64,000 bases of DNA, taken from positions 7,631,174 through 7,695,173 of the forward strand of contig NC_079908.1 of assembly GCF_024868665.1 (NCBI RefSeq), in the 5' to 3' direction. Source of the DNA: Triplophysa rosa. Taxonomy: Eukaryota > Chordata > Actinopteri > Cypriniformes > Nemacheilidae. Made by a program: the position numbers and the translations under genes. The notes beneath the pieces are model-generated. The model was not told where the DNA came from. It searched no databases and worked only from the letters and a program-made list of their open reading frames with translations. Positions 1 through 11,600 of this stretch are shown here, in pieces (the first letter of the stretch is position 1; every line of letters starts with the position of its first letter).

Positions 1-1086
1 ATATAAACTGATTCAATATTGGAAATAAATACATTCTCTCAGAATTAGTTTTTCAAGTTTTAACTGAAAATGTCACATCCATAATGCTGGAATTGCTGGA
101 ATCTTGTTTCATAATAAGAGATCCAAACTAATTGGAATGAGGAACCACACGTTTTTATGTACCAGTGTTTATTAATGTCATTTTGTAACATTAACAGTTT
201 CTGTCTATAAAATTAGCATAATAAACTTAAACTAGTTGACCTGTCTTTCCGGCAATCCCTGAAACCACTATAATAGCCACCAGAATAAAGTTTGGTTTCC
301 CACAATCCTCTTGGTCTGACTACCAGACTTTGATTAATGAGCCTCTCACGCTGCACTCTTTTAAATAGTTTTTTCAAAAGTCAATATTATTGTTACGCTA
401 TTTTTTTTTAAACCCCTCAAAACACAGCCGGTCTAGCACATTGACTCATGGGAAGAGGTCTTGACATGAGCACATCATGCGACATAACTCAAGTGACGTT
501 ATAAGCACTTTAACATTGTTTTTCAAGCTGTGTCACAACAATTCCCGTGCGATTGTTGTAAAAAAATGATGCTCTTTAACAATGACCCTTATTCAGCTAA
601 GTGTTTTTGACTTCCACTTAAGAGATCTTTACAGATGTGTTCTTTTCTAGAGACTCAGTAATATATTATCCACTATATAAACACTATATGTATAAACTAT
701 ATATAACAGCTGCTTCTTTTATTTCTGAAGTATGATTCCTCTATTCAAGTCCATTTGACATCTTTTGTTTGACTTTCAATTTGGCCAGTCCTACGAGTTG
801 TGTTTCTTTACACATGCATTGCTGTGAAGTCAAAAATGGAACAGACTCTACCTCATAAAGATCACAATGTGTGTTTGCTCAGTCTAAATCAATCAAACAA
901 ATCTCACACTATTCCTGTCACTGGGTAAAATCCTTGACAGTTTAATGGTAGTCTGCACTGACGTGAATGCTGTTGTAACCAGTGACAAAATGATCACAAA
1001 CCACTGGAATAAAACTGTGACATTGATGTGTTTTCCGCTGTCATCCTGTAAAGTGTACAAACACATTAAGTAGCATCTTTATGCTG

Positions 1087-1418
1087 TTAAAGGGACAGTT
1101 CACCTGAAAATGAAAATTCTGTCATCACTTCCTCACCCGCAGGTTGCTTCAAACCTGCATGACTTTCTTTCTTAAGCAAAACACAAAAGAAGACATTTTG
1201 AAGAGTGTTGGGAACCGGAGGTACCCATAGACTTGATTGGTTTTGTGTCCATACAATAGAAAAGAAAGGGATCTGCCGATGTTTGGTTACCAACATTCTT
1301 CAAAATATCTTCTTTTGTGTTCTGTAGAAAAAAGAAAGTCATACAGGTTTGGAATGAGCTGAGGCTTGATAAAAAATAAATGAAAGAAATGTCATTTTGG
1401 GGTAAACTATCTCTTCAA
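1087..1418. repeat. TTAA-bounded MITE, family A (copy 1)
   Basis: It starts TTAAAGGGACAGTTCACC and ends with an imperfect inverted copy (GGTAAACTATCTC). The interior contains the GAAAATTCTGTCATCA and ACACAAAAGAAGA blocks also found in the copies at 18355, 29590, 37248 and 55107. It is a non-autonomous DNA transposon of a type abundant in cyprinids. The right end is degraded compared with the other copies. Confidence 0.75.
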
Positions 1419-2645
1419 CTCAGTTGTAAGAGGTCTCTTTGCCTCTATTGTAGAACAAAAGATGCTCTTTGGAACATTCTCTAATCATGCTGGGATAACA
1501 ATGGTTATGAAGTTGTGCAATGCCATCCTGAATGCATGATGTCATTAATAACAATGTTTTGGTTACCTTCCCACAACCACCCAGCTGTGCATTGGATGTT
1601 TAGTTTTTTTAAATATTCAGGGCCACCATCGTTTTGTAGGCCACCCGGGGCCTGAAACACAACATCAGTACTCTGAGTCAGAATCAATCATGAAACAGAC
1701 CTGCGCGAGAGATACGGACTGAGAAACATCAGCACCAGTGCCAACTTATCTAAAGTGCCCCTGGAACACTGTTCTGATACCCTTCCTCCCCTTGAGCCGA
1801 GGCAGTTTTCCTCATCCGCGCTACACAGCGAGACACTGGAAAGTTGAATCGTGTAGTGTGCCGGCCCTTATATAGACAGCAGACATTAGGTAAACGCAAG
1901 GTAGACATTAGGTAAACTGAAAACGGGCACTTTTCAGTCAGCAGCTGCGATACGCCTCTCTGCACTGGCACAGAGATCGGTTGGGCACGCCGCTGCGAGA
2001 TTGTGTGCAGAACTGTTTTATGTGGACGAGGAGGTGGGTGAGATTACAACGTACATTCATAGACTGTAAGGCTGAAAACACAGGCAGTGGAAATAATTTT
2101 ATGATTCTCTGCAGATAACGTTCGATTTTCAGTTCTAAGTGCCTCTTTTTAAAACAAATCAGACGGCGAGTCTGCACGTATTCTTATTATGTCAAGGTTT
2201 ATCGATAGACAAAGCTTTTCTGATTTCCCCAAGGTTTCTTGTGCAGTTCTTCAAACTTCTGAGAGACATTTATCTCTTTATTTTTTCTCTGGTTCTTTTT
2301 ATTCCACATGTTTCATCGCATAGTTATGTCCTTCCATCAAATGCTAAACCATTTCACCCATGTTTCTACAAAGCAGTTACACACGCTTTCTATCCAATTA
2401 CGGGATTGTAATGCACAGCGAATACTCTTTCCACGGTATTTCCAACCTCCTCTCGCGAAACAAGCCAACCATCTGAATTAAACATGTAACTGGGTCAACA
2501 GATAGCAGGCTTATCGTTTTTACCCAGACTTGTTTTTAAAATGTCTGGTTATTGGATGTCAACGTGAATGTGCAAATATGGGAAAACCTTTCGAGAAACA
2601 TGCATCCCATCCTAAATGATGACGAACCCATAAATTGACTAACCC

Positions 2646-2965
2646 CCCTGTTGAAAAAAACAGCATATGCTGGTAGGGTAGTTTCGGAAGCATGGTAGCT
2701 GGTTTGTGCTGGTTTAAGATGGTCACTTGCTGGTTTATGCTGGTCATGTGCTGGTTTAAGTTGGTCATGGTCTGGTCATGTGCTGGTTTAAACTGGTCCT
2801 GAGCTGGTTTAGGGCCAGCTTAAACCAGCTCAGGACCAGCATAAACCAGCACATGACCAGCTAAGGACCATCTTAAACCAGCACACGACCAGCTTAAACC
2901 AGCACAAACCAGCTACCATGCTTCAAAACCTACCTAACCAGCATATGCTGTTTTTTATAACAGGG
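2646..2965. repeat. Long-palindrome foldback MITE
   Basis: The left end CCCTGTTGAAAAAAACAGC is matched by an inverted right end ending GCTGTTTTTTATAACAGGG. The arms pair over more than 100 bases (the AGCATATGCTGG and AGCATGGTAGCTGG blocks appear in both orientations). The centre is a series of GCTGGTTTAAG / CTTAAACCAGC units, so a single strand would fold into a large hairpin. No coding capacity is visible. Confidence 0.8.
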
Positions 2966-4487
2966 CCATAAGAGATTAAACAAAGGTTTAAACCTAAAAC
3001 ATGTTTGTGCTGTGGACATGAATGCTTGCAGGTGTCCTTGGAATATTTAATTTGACATTCTTCTAGAAAAGTTAAGATATTACATTCCTTCTTATCAAGT
3101 ATTTTAAACACCGCCCTTTCTAATCCCCAGCACACACATACTTTTTAAACACACTCTGGTGTACACAGTTTTGCATTCGATTCAAGAAAGCGTCTATCAG
3201 TAGAAGAATGACCTAATGTTCTCCCTTGCCAATAGCCTGAAACCCAACTAGTGTAACACAGACTTTCTGGCAAAACTCCTGCAGACCAAACAAGGAGTGC
3301 TAGACAATCTAAAACTCAGCAATGGGTGGGGGTCCATGATACCTTTCCAGAAAACCCCCTTGGATTCTTTGCAAAGTTTTGATGCAAACTGCCAGAATAT
3401 ATGTATATACAAGTATCCAACAGGCAGTTGCAAGAGATTATTATAACCACCCATGAGTGACCAGTCATGTGGGTGAGATGTTTGGGGAGGATGCACTTGC
3501 GTGACAACTTTTTCAGTGAGCGAGGAAACGTTTAAGCTGATAAATAACATTAAATCGGTTAATTAGTGTACTGTGTGACAAATGACTCCATATCTTCTGG
3601 GCGTCATTCGGCCTAGAAGACAGGTTTTGAAGTTCGTTGCGATTTATTAGTCCCTCTTCAGTAGAGAAATACACATCATTACAAAGTCTATTTATGTATT
3701 GGACCTGGTTGAAAGCCTCCATTATCTCACAGGGCACATTGAGCTGTAAGGACGTGTTATTATTCCGAAAGTCCATTCTTCAGGATTTCTTAGGTAACAC
3801 CCAAGTTGAGACTCGAGATATGGTTTGGGCTTCACAGTTTATTGAAATCTGGGTTGTCAACCATCAATAATGTGTTCCAATACACACCCATTCCATGTTT
3901 CTCCATCACTCACATGATTTCATGTGTTCCTCAAGGACTGTAACTGGAGCCGGGCCAAGAGTATTTAAACCTCTGAGGTGAGATTCCCTTTCTCCATGAA
4001 TGAGTGAATGATGGTTCTGCTCCCTAAATGTTACTTACTCCCCATAGGTAGAACAGAATATATAGCATAAAAATCGTATCTGGTGTGATTTGTTTCTGCT
4101 TTTGGTTGTAGAAAGAAGTCCTGTTTGAATCCAAAAGAATATCTGGCAGACGACACTTCTCTTGGTGAGGTAGAATGTTGAGTTTTCTACTTTTTTTATC
4201 CCATTCCCCTCTCTTTCTCTTTCCCTGAATATCTTTCTCTGTTTTGTGGCCAATGCTTTGGCTCCGTGTTGGCAGAAATGACCCAAATAAACGCACCAGT
4301 CGTTTGGAGGGGGGTTAGGGGTGGGACTTGAAAAAACATAATGTACAAGACTCAAGTGTGTCGGTTTCCCTAATTACGTAGTGTTTCTTCTTTTTTTTAA
4401 TTCCTCATACTGACCCCCCTCCACTAACCCACCCACCCCTTATCCTCCTTGTTCAAGACACGGGTGTGCAGTGATTTGCTTTTGGGG

Positions 4488-4533
4488 GATAAAACCCTCG
4501 GTTTAGGAGTGGAGAGGGGTATTACAGAGCAGG
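4488..4533 (+). promoter_or_regulatory. Possible elastin core promoter / 5' leader
   Basis: A TATA-like GATAAAA at about 4489-4495 lies roughly 40 bases upstream of the elastin ATG, with CACCC-type sequence just before it (about 4430-4440). If this TATA is used, the 5' leader would be very short. A further upstream non-coding exon cannot be excluded. This is an inference from position only. Confidence 0.25.
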
Positions 4534-7500
4534 ATGGTTTGGAGAAAGGTACCTCTGCTCCTGCACGGATTTCTACTGCTGGTGGTGTGTAGACCCTCCC
4601 TTCAAGGAGGTAAGGTGTCTCCGGATTTCTTGTTTGGGGTTTTCTATCTTATTGCATTGCACAAGTGTACTGCAGCCATGGCAACAACAGCATCCCTCAT
4701 TCACACTGTTGACAGTCCATGACTACAGTCAGATTGTCTTGTGTTGACTGTTCTTCATGCATTAGCCATGTTTCTAATATCAAAAGTGTAGTAACCAAGT
4801 TTTTTTGGTGCATTGACTACCTTTTGGAAAACCATGGTTTACTACAAAAACCAAGGTGAAACAATGGTTACTGTAGCACATCCATGGTTAATTTGCAGTA
4901 CCATGGTTTAACTATAGTAACCATGGTTACTTTTATGAGGAATATTGTAGACACAGGTACAGGATGAAAAAAGCATGGACGTTATACTAAAAGTGTCAAG
5001 GGATTGCTGATGTATTGTTGCAGGATAGGTTTATTGTATGTTCAAATGCAATGTCTGAGATCCAGTTCCTGCAGGGTTTTCAACACATACCTAGTTTTGT
5101 GGAGAAGAGGCAACATTTCTGGCTTAAAATTGGGGAAAAGTTACAAACAGAACATTAGGTATCAAGATTGGAATTCAAATGTTTTGGCTTTAGTGATTTG
5201 ACTCTGTGTCTTATCATAGCCAGAGTACTTACATCTACATCAAATTATCTATCACATATAAAAACACAATACGTTTGCATTTGGTGATTTTTTTCAAAAG
5301 CATATAATGCAATTTTGTGCATGACTCTATAACATATCATTATTAATAGGAGTACATTAGAACAAATGATTCATAGTCAATGCAAATATAATTGTTAAAG
5401 CGTGTGTTTATATATATTACACAGTTTCCAACTTGACATGTTTTAGGAAAATTAAGGATCTCAAACAAAGTTCTAGTCCAGATCGTTACATCATACACTA
5501 ACAACCTTAATGCTTTTCCCAATGGGTTTGTGGAAGAGAACAGTTATGTTTTCTATTTCAAAGCTCTTGGACAAGGTTAAAGGATGTTGCTCCCCATATG
5601 ATTCACATCTATTCTCTGTTCTCCAATCCCTTCAAATCTTAACCAGTCCTGTGATTCAGGCAGCAGAACACGCAAACACAATGTTTTTTGGGACTGCATT
5701 CAGTGCTGTTCAGGGCTTTAGATGAAAGACTAGATGTGAAGATTTGTTATAAGCCCCTGGGTATGTGGCATCAGTACTGAGTGAGAGAAGAAAATGGTCT
5801 TCATAAGATGTTAATGTGTTACAGGAGTGAGGTCCTAATATACATTGTCAGACATAACTATTTAATAAAAACAATGGGATTGCAGCACAAAACAAAATTA
5901 AAGTCATGTTCACAGTATTTCTTCAGATTTGGTTGTTTGCATGTATGCATGTTTCTCGAAAAAATGGCATGTAAAACGTTATGTTTTACAAAACACCTAT
6001 TGTATTCTCTTTATTATCTTCATAGCTTAGCATACTCTGCTGCTTATTCATTTATGCTTTTCTTTTCTGGACAAGGTCAAACACACATATCATCACAACT
6101 AAATGGTTCCTTATGTTCTCCTCTGGCATCATGTCTTGCACTGAACTCATTAATATAAGGATTTATTAATGTGCTCTTTTTCTCTTAGGAATCTACATAC
6201 CAGCTGGTGGAGGGGCCGGAACTGGAGCTGGAACGGGATTAGGTGTAGGAACTGGTCCTGGTGGAGCTCTCGGAACAGGGCTGGGAACTGGAATCAGACC
6301 TGGAGCTGGTGGGTATTTACACTGTTCTTTAGATGTACTAGTACTTTAGATGCAATAATTATCCTGAAATTGTATGCCAGTGTTTTACTTATCTTGTCTG
6401 TGATGCTTTAAAAAGGCTTTTTTTAAAAGCAGGAGTTGGTGGAATTACAGGTTTCAAACCATAAGTAATATTCCTGCATAGCTAGTTGTTTACCATTATC
6501 TTTCCTTTAAATGGAAGTTATCATTATGCCTTCTTTGCGGGTATTGAACCTTTATGTTTACTCTTATTTTGTAATAGGTTATGGAGGTGGTGTAGGTCCT
6601 GGGGGACTGGGTGTTGGAGGTCTTGTCCCAGGGGGAGTTGGTCCTGGTGGTTATGGCACGGGTCCTGGTGTAGGTGGAGTAGGAGCTGGAGGGTTAGGTA
6701 CAGGAGGACTTGGTGCTGGAGAGAGAAATTTCTTTTTTTTTTTATTGCATCTTAAATCTGTTTTGCAGTATTTAAACATCGATTGATTAAGTAACATTAA
6801 CAAAAAAGGACAAAAAAGAAGTACTACTATACTAACATATGTGACCTTCTTCCACAGGGCAATTTGTCAAGCCACCTAAAACAGGTGTGTGGTAACAGCA
6901 TGCTACATTTCTAGATTAATGTTATTAATAAAGATTGTCCAAGATAATATATTGGCCAATATAGATTACTGCTATGGTATTTATTGGCAATTGCCAAGAG
7001 AAAAAGCCATTGCCTTGACATCAGGTATGAAGATAGTTTTGCCATATTACAGGAGGATATGGCGGTCTAGCTGGACCTGGACTAGGTGCTGGTACTGGTC
7101 TTGGAACTGGAGGAGTTGGTCCTGGTGGGATTGGTCCAGGAGGAATAGGACCAGGAGGCATTAGACCTGGTGGCATAGGACTAGTGGGAACAGGTCCAGG
7201 AGGCATTGGACCTGGTGCTGGTTTTGGAACTACAGGCTTTGGAGCAGGTTTTTTTAAATTAACGTAATTAAATGTTCTTAATCCACATGACAATTTAAAG
7301 CATTTTCAAAAAACAAATGTTTCATGTATTTGTCTGTAGGTGTTGGTGGCAAACCTCCTAAACCTGGTGAGCTGAAAACAAAAACAGTCATAAAAGTATT
7401 CCCATATATTTGCAATTTGTAGAGTGACCAACCAACCTGATCTTAAAGGAATTCATAACTTTTACAAGGTGGCTACTTTGTATGAATTTGTATAATGTCA

Positions 7501-8609
7501 CTATTATTTATAGTAACAATGATTAGAAAAAAGCAATACTGAAGACTCCCCTAAGCCAAAAGCAAATCATACTTATAACTAAAGTTACAAATTCCTGTGA
7601 GATTGTGTTTGGACTAACTGCATGCATTAAGCAAATGACATGTTCGCTGTAATTAAAGTTAACAACAGTCTTGGTTTCACAAATAGGATACGGAGGTCAA
7701 GGTATTCCCATCACTTCTGGTACTGGAGGTCTTGGTGGCCTTGGACTCAGACCAGGGGGTACTGGCATTGGAGGCTTACCCTGTGGGTTTAATTTGGGAG
7801 ACTAAAATTATTACTATGAGTATTTAGCATTATCATCATTATATTTCTGTATATGACGTAAAACTACACAAAGTCATTAATAAGTTGTTTCCTTGCTAGG
7901 GTATGGTGGTGCAGGTCTAGGCACTGGTTTGGGTGCTGGTGTGGGAACTCGCGTTGGAGGGCTTAGCCCTGGCGGAATCGGTCTTGGAGGAGCAGGAACA
8001 GGTCAGAATTAAATTAAATAATAAAAGTCTGTCTTGCGGTTGCAATAAAGTTATCTTTAAATAAAGTTAATAAGGTTTTGCTTAATTCAGTTATTTTTCC
8101 TGCTTCTAGGTGTGGGTGGAAAGCCCTACAAAATAGGTAAGTAATCAGCTGAAATGTTTTAACCTTGGAGATTTAAAATTAAGTTAACAGTTTTTGTAGC
8201 TTTATTATGTTTAAACTATATTTTATTTTAATTAAACTATTTTGTTGACTATGGAGGTATTGGTGGTTATGGCCCAGGAGGGGTTCAACCTGGTGGCATT
8301 GGACTAGGTGGCGTTGGACCTGGCGGCATTGGACCTGGTGGTTTTGGACCTGGCGGCATTGGACCTGGTGGTGCTGGACCAGGTGGTTTTGGACCTGGTG
8401 GCATTGTACCAGGTGGTGTTGGACCCGGTGGCATTGTACCAGGTGGCATTGGACCTGGTGGCGTCGGAACTGGTAAAACGTGCTATTTTGTATATAGTAA
8501 ATTTCCCTACTCTTCTTTTGCTTTTAGTATTTCTTTGCTTACCTGTGTTTATATTAACATAAATGGTTGTACTCTGTCACAGGAGCAGGCAGAAAACCTG
8601 GACAACCTG
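4534..8609 (+). CDS. eln: Elastin exons 1-12
   Basis: Exons: 4534-4609 (signal peptide), 6189-6308, 6433-6450 (18-nt mini exon), 6578-6697 (donor uncertain), 6858-6884, 7053-7247, 7340-7366, 7687-7782, 7900-8001, 8110-8136, 8257-8472 (acceptor uncertain), 8583-8609. The four 27-nt exons at 6858, 7340, 8110 and 8583 encode KP-type cross-link segments (for example VGGKPPKP) and separate long glycine-rich exons. The 8257 exon is built of repeated GPGG(I/V/F) units. Each assigned exon keeps the phase-1 frame; the boundaries flagged as uncertain lack the expected splice site at the expected place. Confidence 0.8.
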
Positions 8610-11600
8610 GTAGGACTTACAGTGGACACACTAATCACCATCTCCATTAGTCAGAAATGTAGTCAGTTTCATAACAATGTTACCATTCAAAATTTCATAT
8701 CAAAGTTAGAATAACAGTGTACAGTATCTTCAGCAGAAGACAAAGATTTTGAGAAACACCATTTTAGAGAAATTTGATAGAACTTGAAAAAAGCAGACTA
8801 TTGGCAAGCAGAGGTTGTCAAACTGTATTTATGCTCAATGGTCAAAATGTAGGTTATGGTGGGCCTGGGGGATTTGGAGGCCCAGCATTTGGTGGAACTG
8901 GATTTGGCCCAGGTGGTGCAGGAGTTGGTCCAGGGGGGGTTGGAATTGGACCTGGTGGCACTGGAACTGGGCTTGGAGGAGCAGGTGTTGGACCTGGTGG
9001 AGGTGGGTTTGAATGGCATAATTCAATATTCTGAAATATTACTATCAATAGTTTATAACAGTTTAATCCTTTATTGATCCTAGCACCATTTCTCCCTCAA
9101 ACTGGATTACCAGGAGCTGGAACTGGGACAGGTACTGGGATCAAAGTTGGAAAACCTGGGAAAGCACCAGTGCCAGGTAACTAGTGTGGAAACTTTGTTT
9201 GAACAGCTTTAACAAATCTTTGATGTGAGTATTGATTCTGTATTCTCTCTTGCCATTACTCAACAAGGCATTGGAATTCCTGGTCTCTACCAGGGCGGTA
9301 TTGTTCCTGGACAAGGTGGGTGAATATTTCATTGTGCCTGCATGTTTATATGTGTTCTACGATCATGTATAAAGATTAACACTATTTTTGGTTTTTAATA
9401 AGGTTTTGGTGGTAGAGGCGTTCTGCCAGGTGTAGCCACTGGATCTCAAACTGGTGAGTTTATTTTAACTCCTGGTCAATTTTCTTATTTATTCAGCAAT
9501 TAAAAATGATCTCTTTATCATTTTTCATTTTACAGGTCAGCTTGGTCAAGATGCACTTGGAGCCAGTGGTAATAAAAAAACCCCAGTTATTTTAATAAGT
9601 ATGAAAACTCAGAATATCAAAATATCAGAATAAGCCAATTCATCTTTTGTCATGAAGGAGGCCGTGGTGGCTTTGGTCAGCAATTACCAGGCATATTCCA
9701 GGGATATCCACTCATCTCTCCAAAGTCTGGAGGTATCAATGGACATAAATCCATTTACCCCCTATAGTTATTTAAATTGTTCAACCAAATTACTGACTAT
9801 ACTCATAATACATTATATCTGGTACAGTTATTAAAGAGTACATAACATGAGATCATGAAAATGACATTTCATGCAGTGTGTAATGTTGCCGTGTGTGAAT
9901 GTAAGCAGTCTGCCAAGTTGTAAATCCGAAGGTGAATGAATAACAAAGTTATTGGCTTGGAAAAAAGGGAGTCGACTTTGAATCACGCAAACGAGTCGTC
10001 CCTAGTCCGATTCACGAACCGCCGCGTTTTGCTAGGACTGCCCCCGAAAACTTCACTCTTCTCCCCCAAACACTGTAGCTCGTGAGCCTCATTCGCGGTA
10101 GACCACAGCAAACTAGACCATCTGACCAATCACATCAGACTAGGCTAGCAGAAAGGAGGGGATTAGACAGATGAATCACGGAACGAATCATTTGAGAGTC
10201 AGTCAAGAAGTAAGGTAAGAATAACTGCCTATTATTACGAAATAATAGTGTTTTTACTCCTTCTATGTACATAAACTTGTTGTTGGACACTCCATAAACC
10301 AAAGTAGGACCTTAAAAATCCCTAGTTATGTACTCTTTAAACTATTTTAGCCACAAATTATTATAAATTATTATTTTTCATAATATATGTAAATTATTAT
10401 TTTTCATAATGCATGTTATTTTCCTATTTCTACCTCGTTCAAGGTAAAAGCGCTGCAAAGTCTCAGGCTAAAGCTGCCAAGTATGGTAAACCATGTCAAA
10501 TTTTACGACTGTTTGAGTACAATAATAACAGTATATTTTAAAGAACAATTTATATTTAGACAATGTAATATTGTTACTTTGCTTTTTAGGTGCTGGTGTT
10601 GTGCCTGGACTAGGTGGAGGTCTTGGAATAGGTGGCGTACCTGGTGCAGGTGGGGTGCCTGGATTAGGCGGTGTACCGGGAGTAGGAACTGTACCAGGAG
10701 CAGGAGGTTTACCCGGAGTGGGTGGTGTACCCGGAGTGGGTGGTGTACCCGGAGTAGGAGGTGTACCTGGTGTAGGCACTGGAGTCATTCCTGGAGCTGG
10801 TGGTATCTATCCTGGTGATTAATTCTTGATTGGCACAAATTACAAACTTTGAAGCCAAATATTTCTGGATTATTAAAAATCAAAGAAGTGCTTTGTGTAA
10901 AACCTTGCTAAAGTTGACTAATATCAGTTGAATCTCTTTCACCAGGAGCTGCAGCAAAAGCTAGGAAATATGGTAAGAAAACCTCAAGATTCAGGTTATA
11001 TACAATAACACCGCTGCCATCTGAACAATCCCAGCAATTATAAGAACAGAAGAACATCTTATTTTCAAATTTTGGATTGCTTATTTTTCAGCTTCAGGGA
11101 TAGGGACTGGAGGACTTCCTATTTCTGGTTTTGGAGTAGGTGGTGTTGGTGCTGGAGGACTTCCTGGCTCTGGTTTGGGAGTGGGTGGTCTTGGTGCTGG
11201 AGGACTTCCTGGTTCTGGTTTGGGAGTGGGTGGTCTTGGTGGACCCCTTGGTTCTGGTTTAGGAGCTGGTGGTCTTGGAGCAGGACCCGGAGTCAGTGCT
11301 GATGGTACATAGCTTGACACTTGTAATACAAATATTAGATGTGTTTTTAGTGAAAGTTAATGAATATTGACAACATAGTAATAGCTATAATGGTTTTGTG
11401 TTTCAGCATATGCTGCAGCCAAAGCAAGGAAATACGGTAAAACACCATACATAACGCATTTTCAATTAGCTAGACTGAAGTACAAAAAGAAACATGAACA
11501 ACCTGTTTAAAACCTTGTTTTGGCATAAACCTAGAAACCTTAGTAAAGATTTTTTCTTTACACAAGTAATATTAACCAAACCAAACGCTACGCAATCCCG

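Larger units (their letters stand above)
1..4490. other. Intergenic region upstream of elastin
   Basis: No supported coding gene. The stretch holds a TTAA-bounded MITE (1087-1418), a long foldback element (2646-2965) and otherwise A/T-rich unique-looking DNA. A minus-strand open frame at 3513-3776 reads like protein but matches nothing I recognise and has no clear splice context, so it is not called as a gene. The last 150 bases carry pyrimidine/CACCC-rich sequence that could belong to the elastin promoter. Confidence 0.6.
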
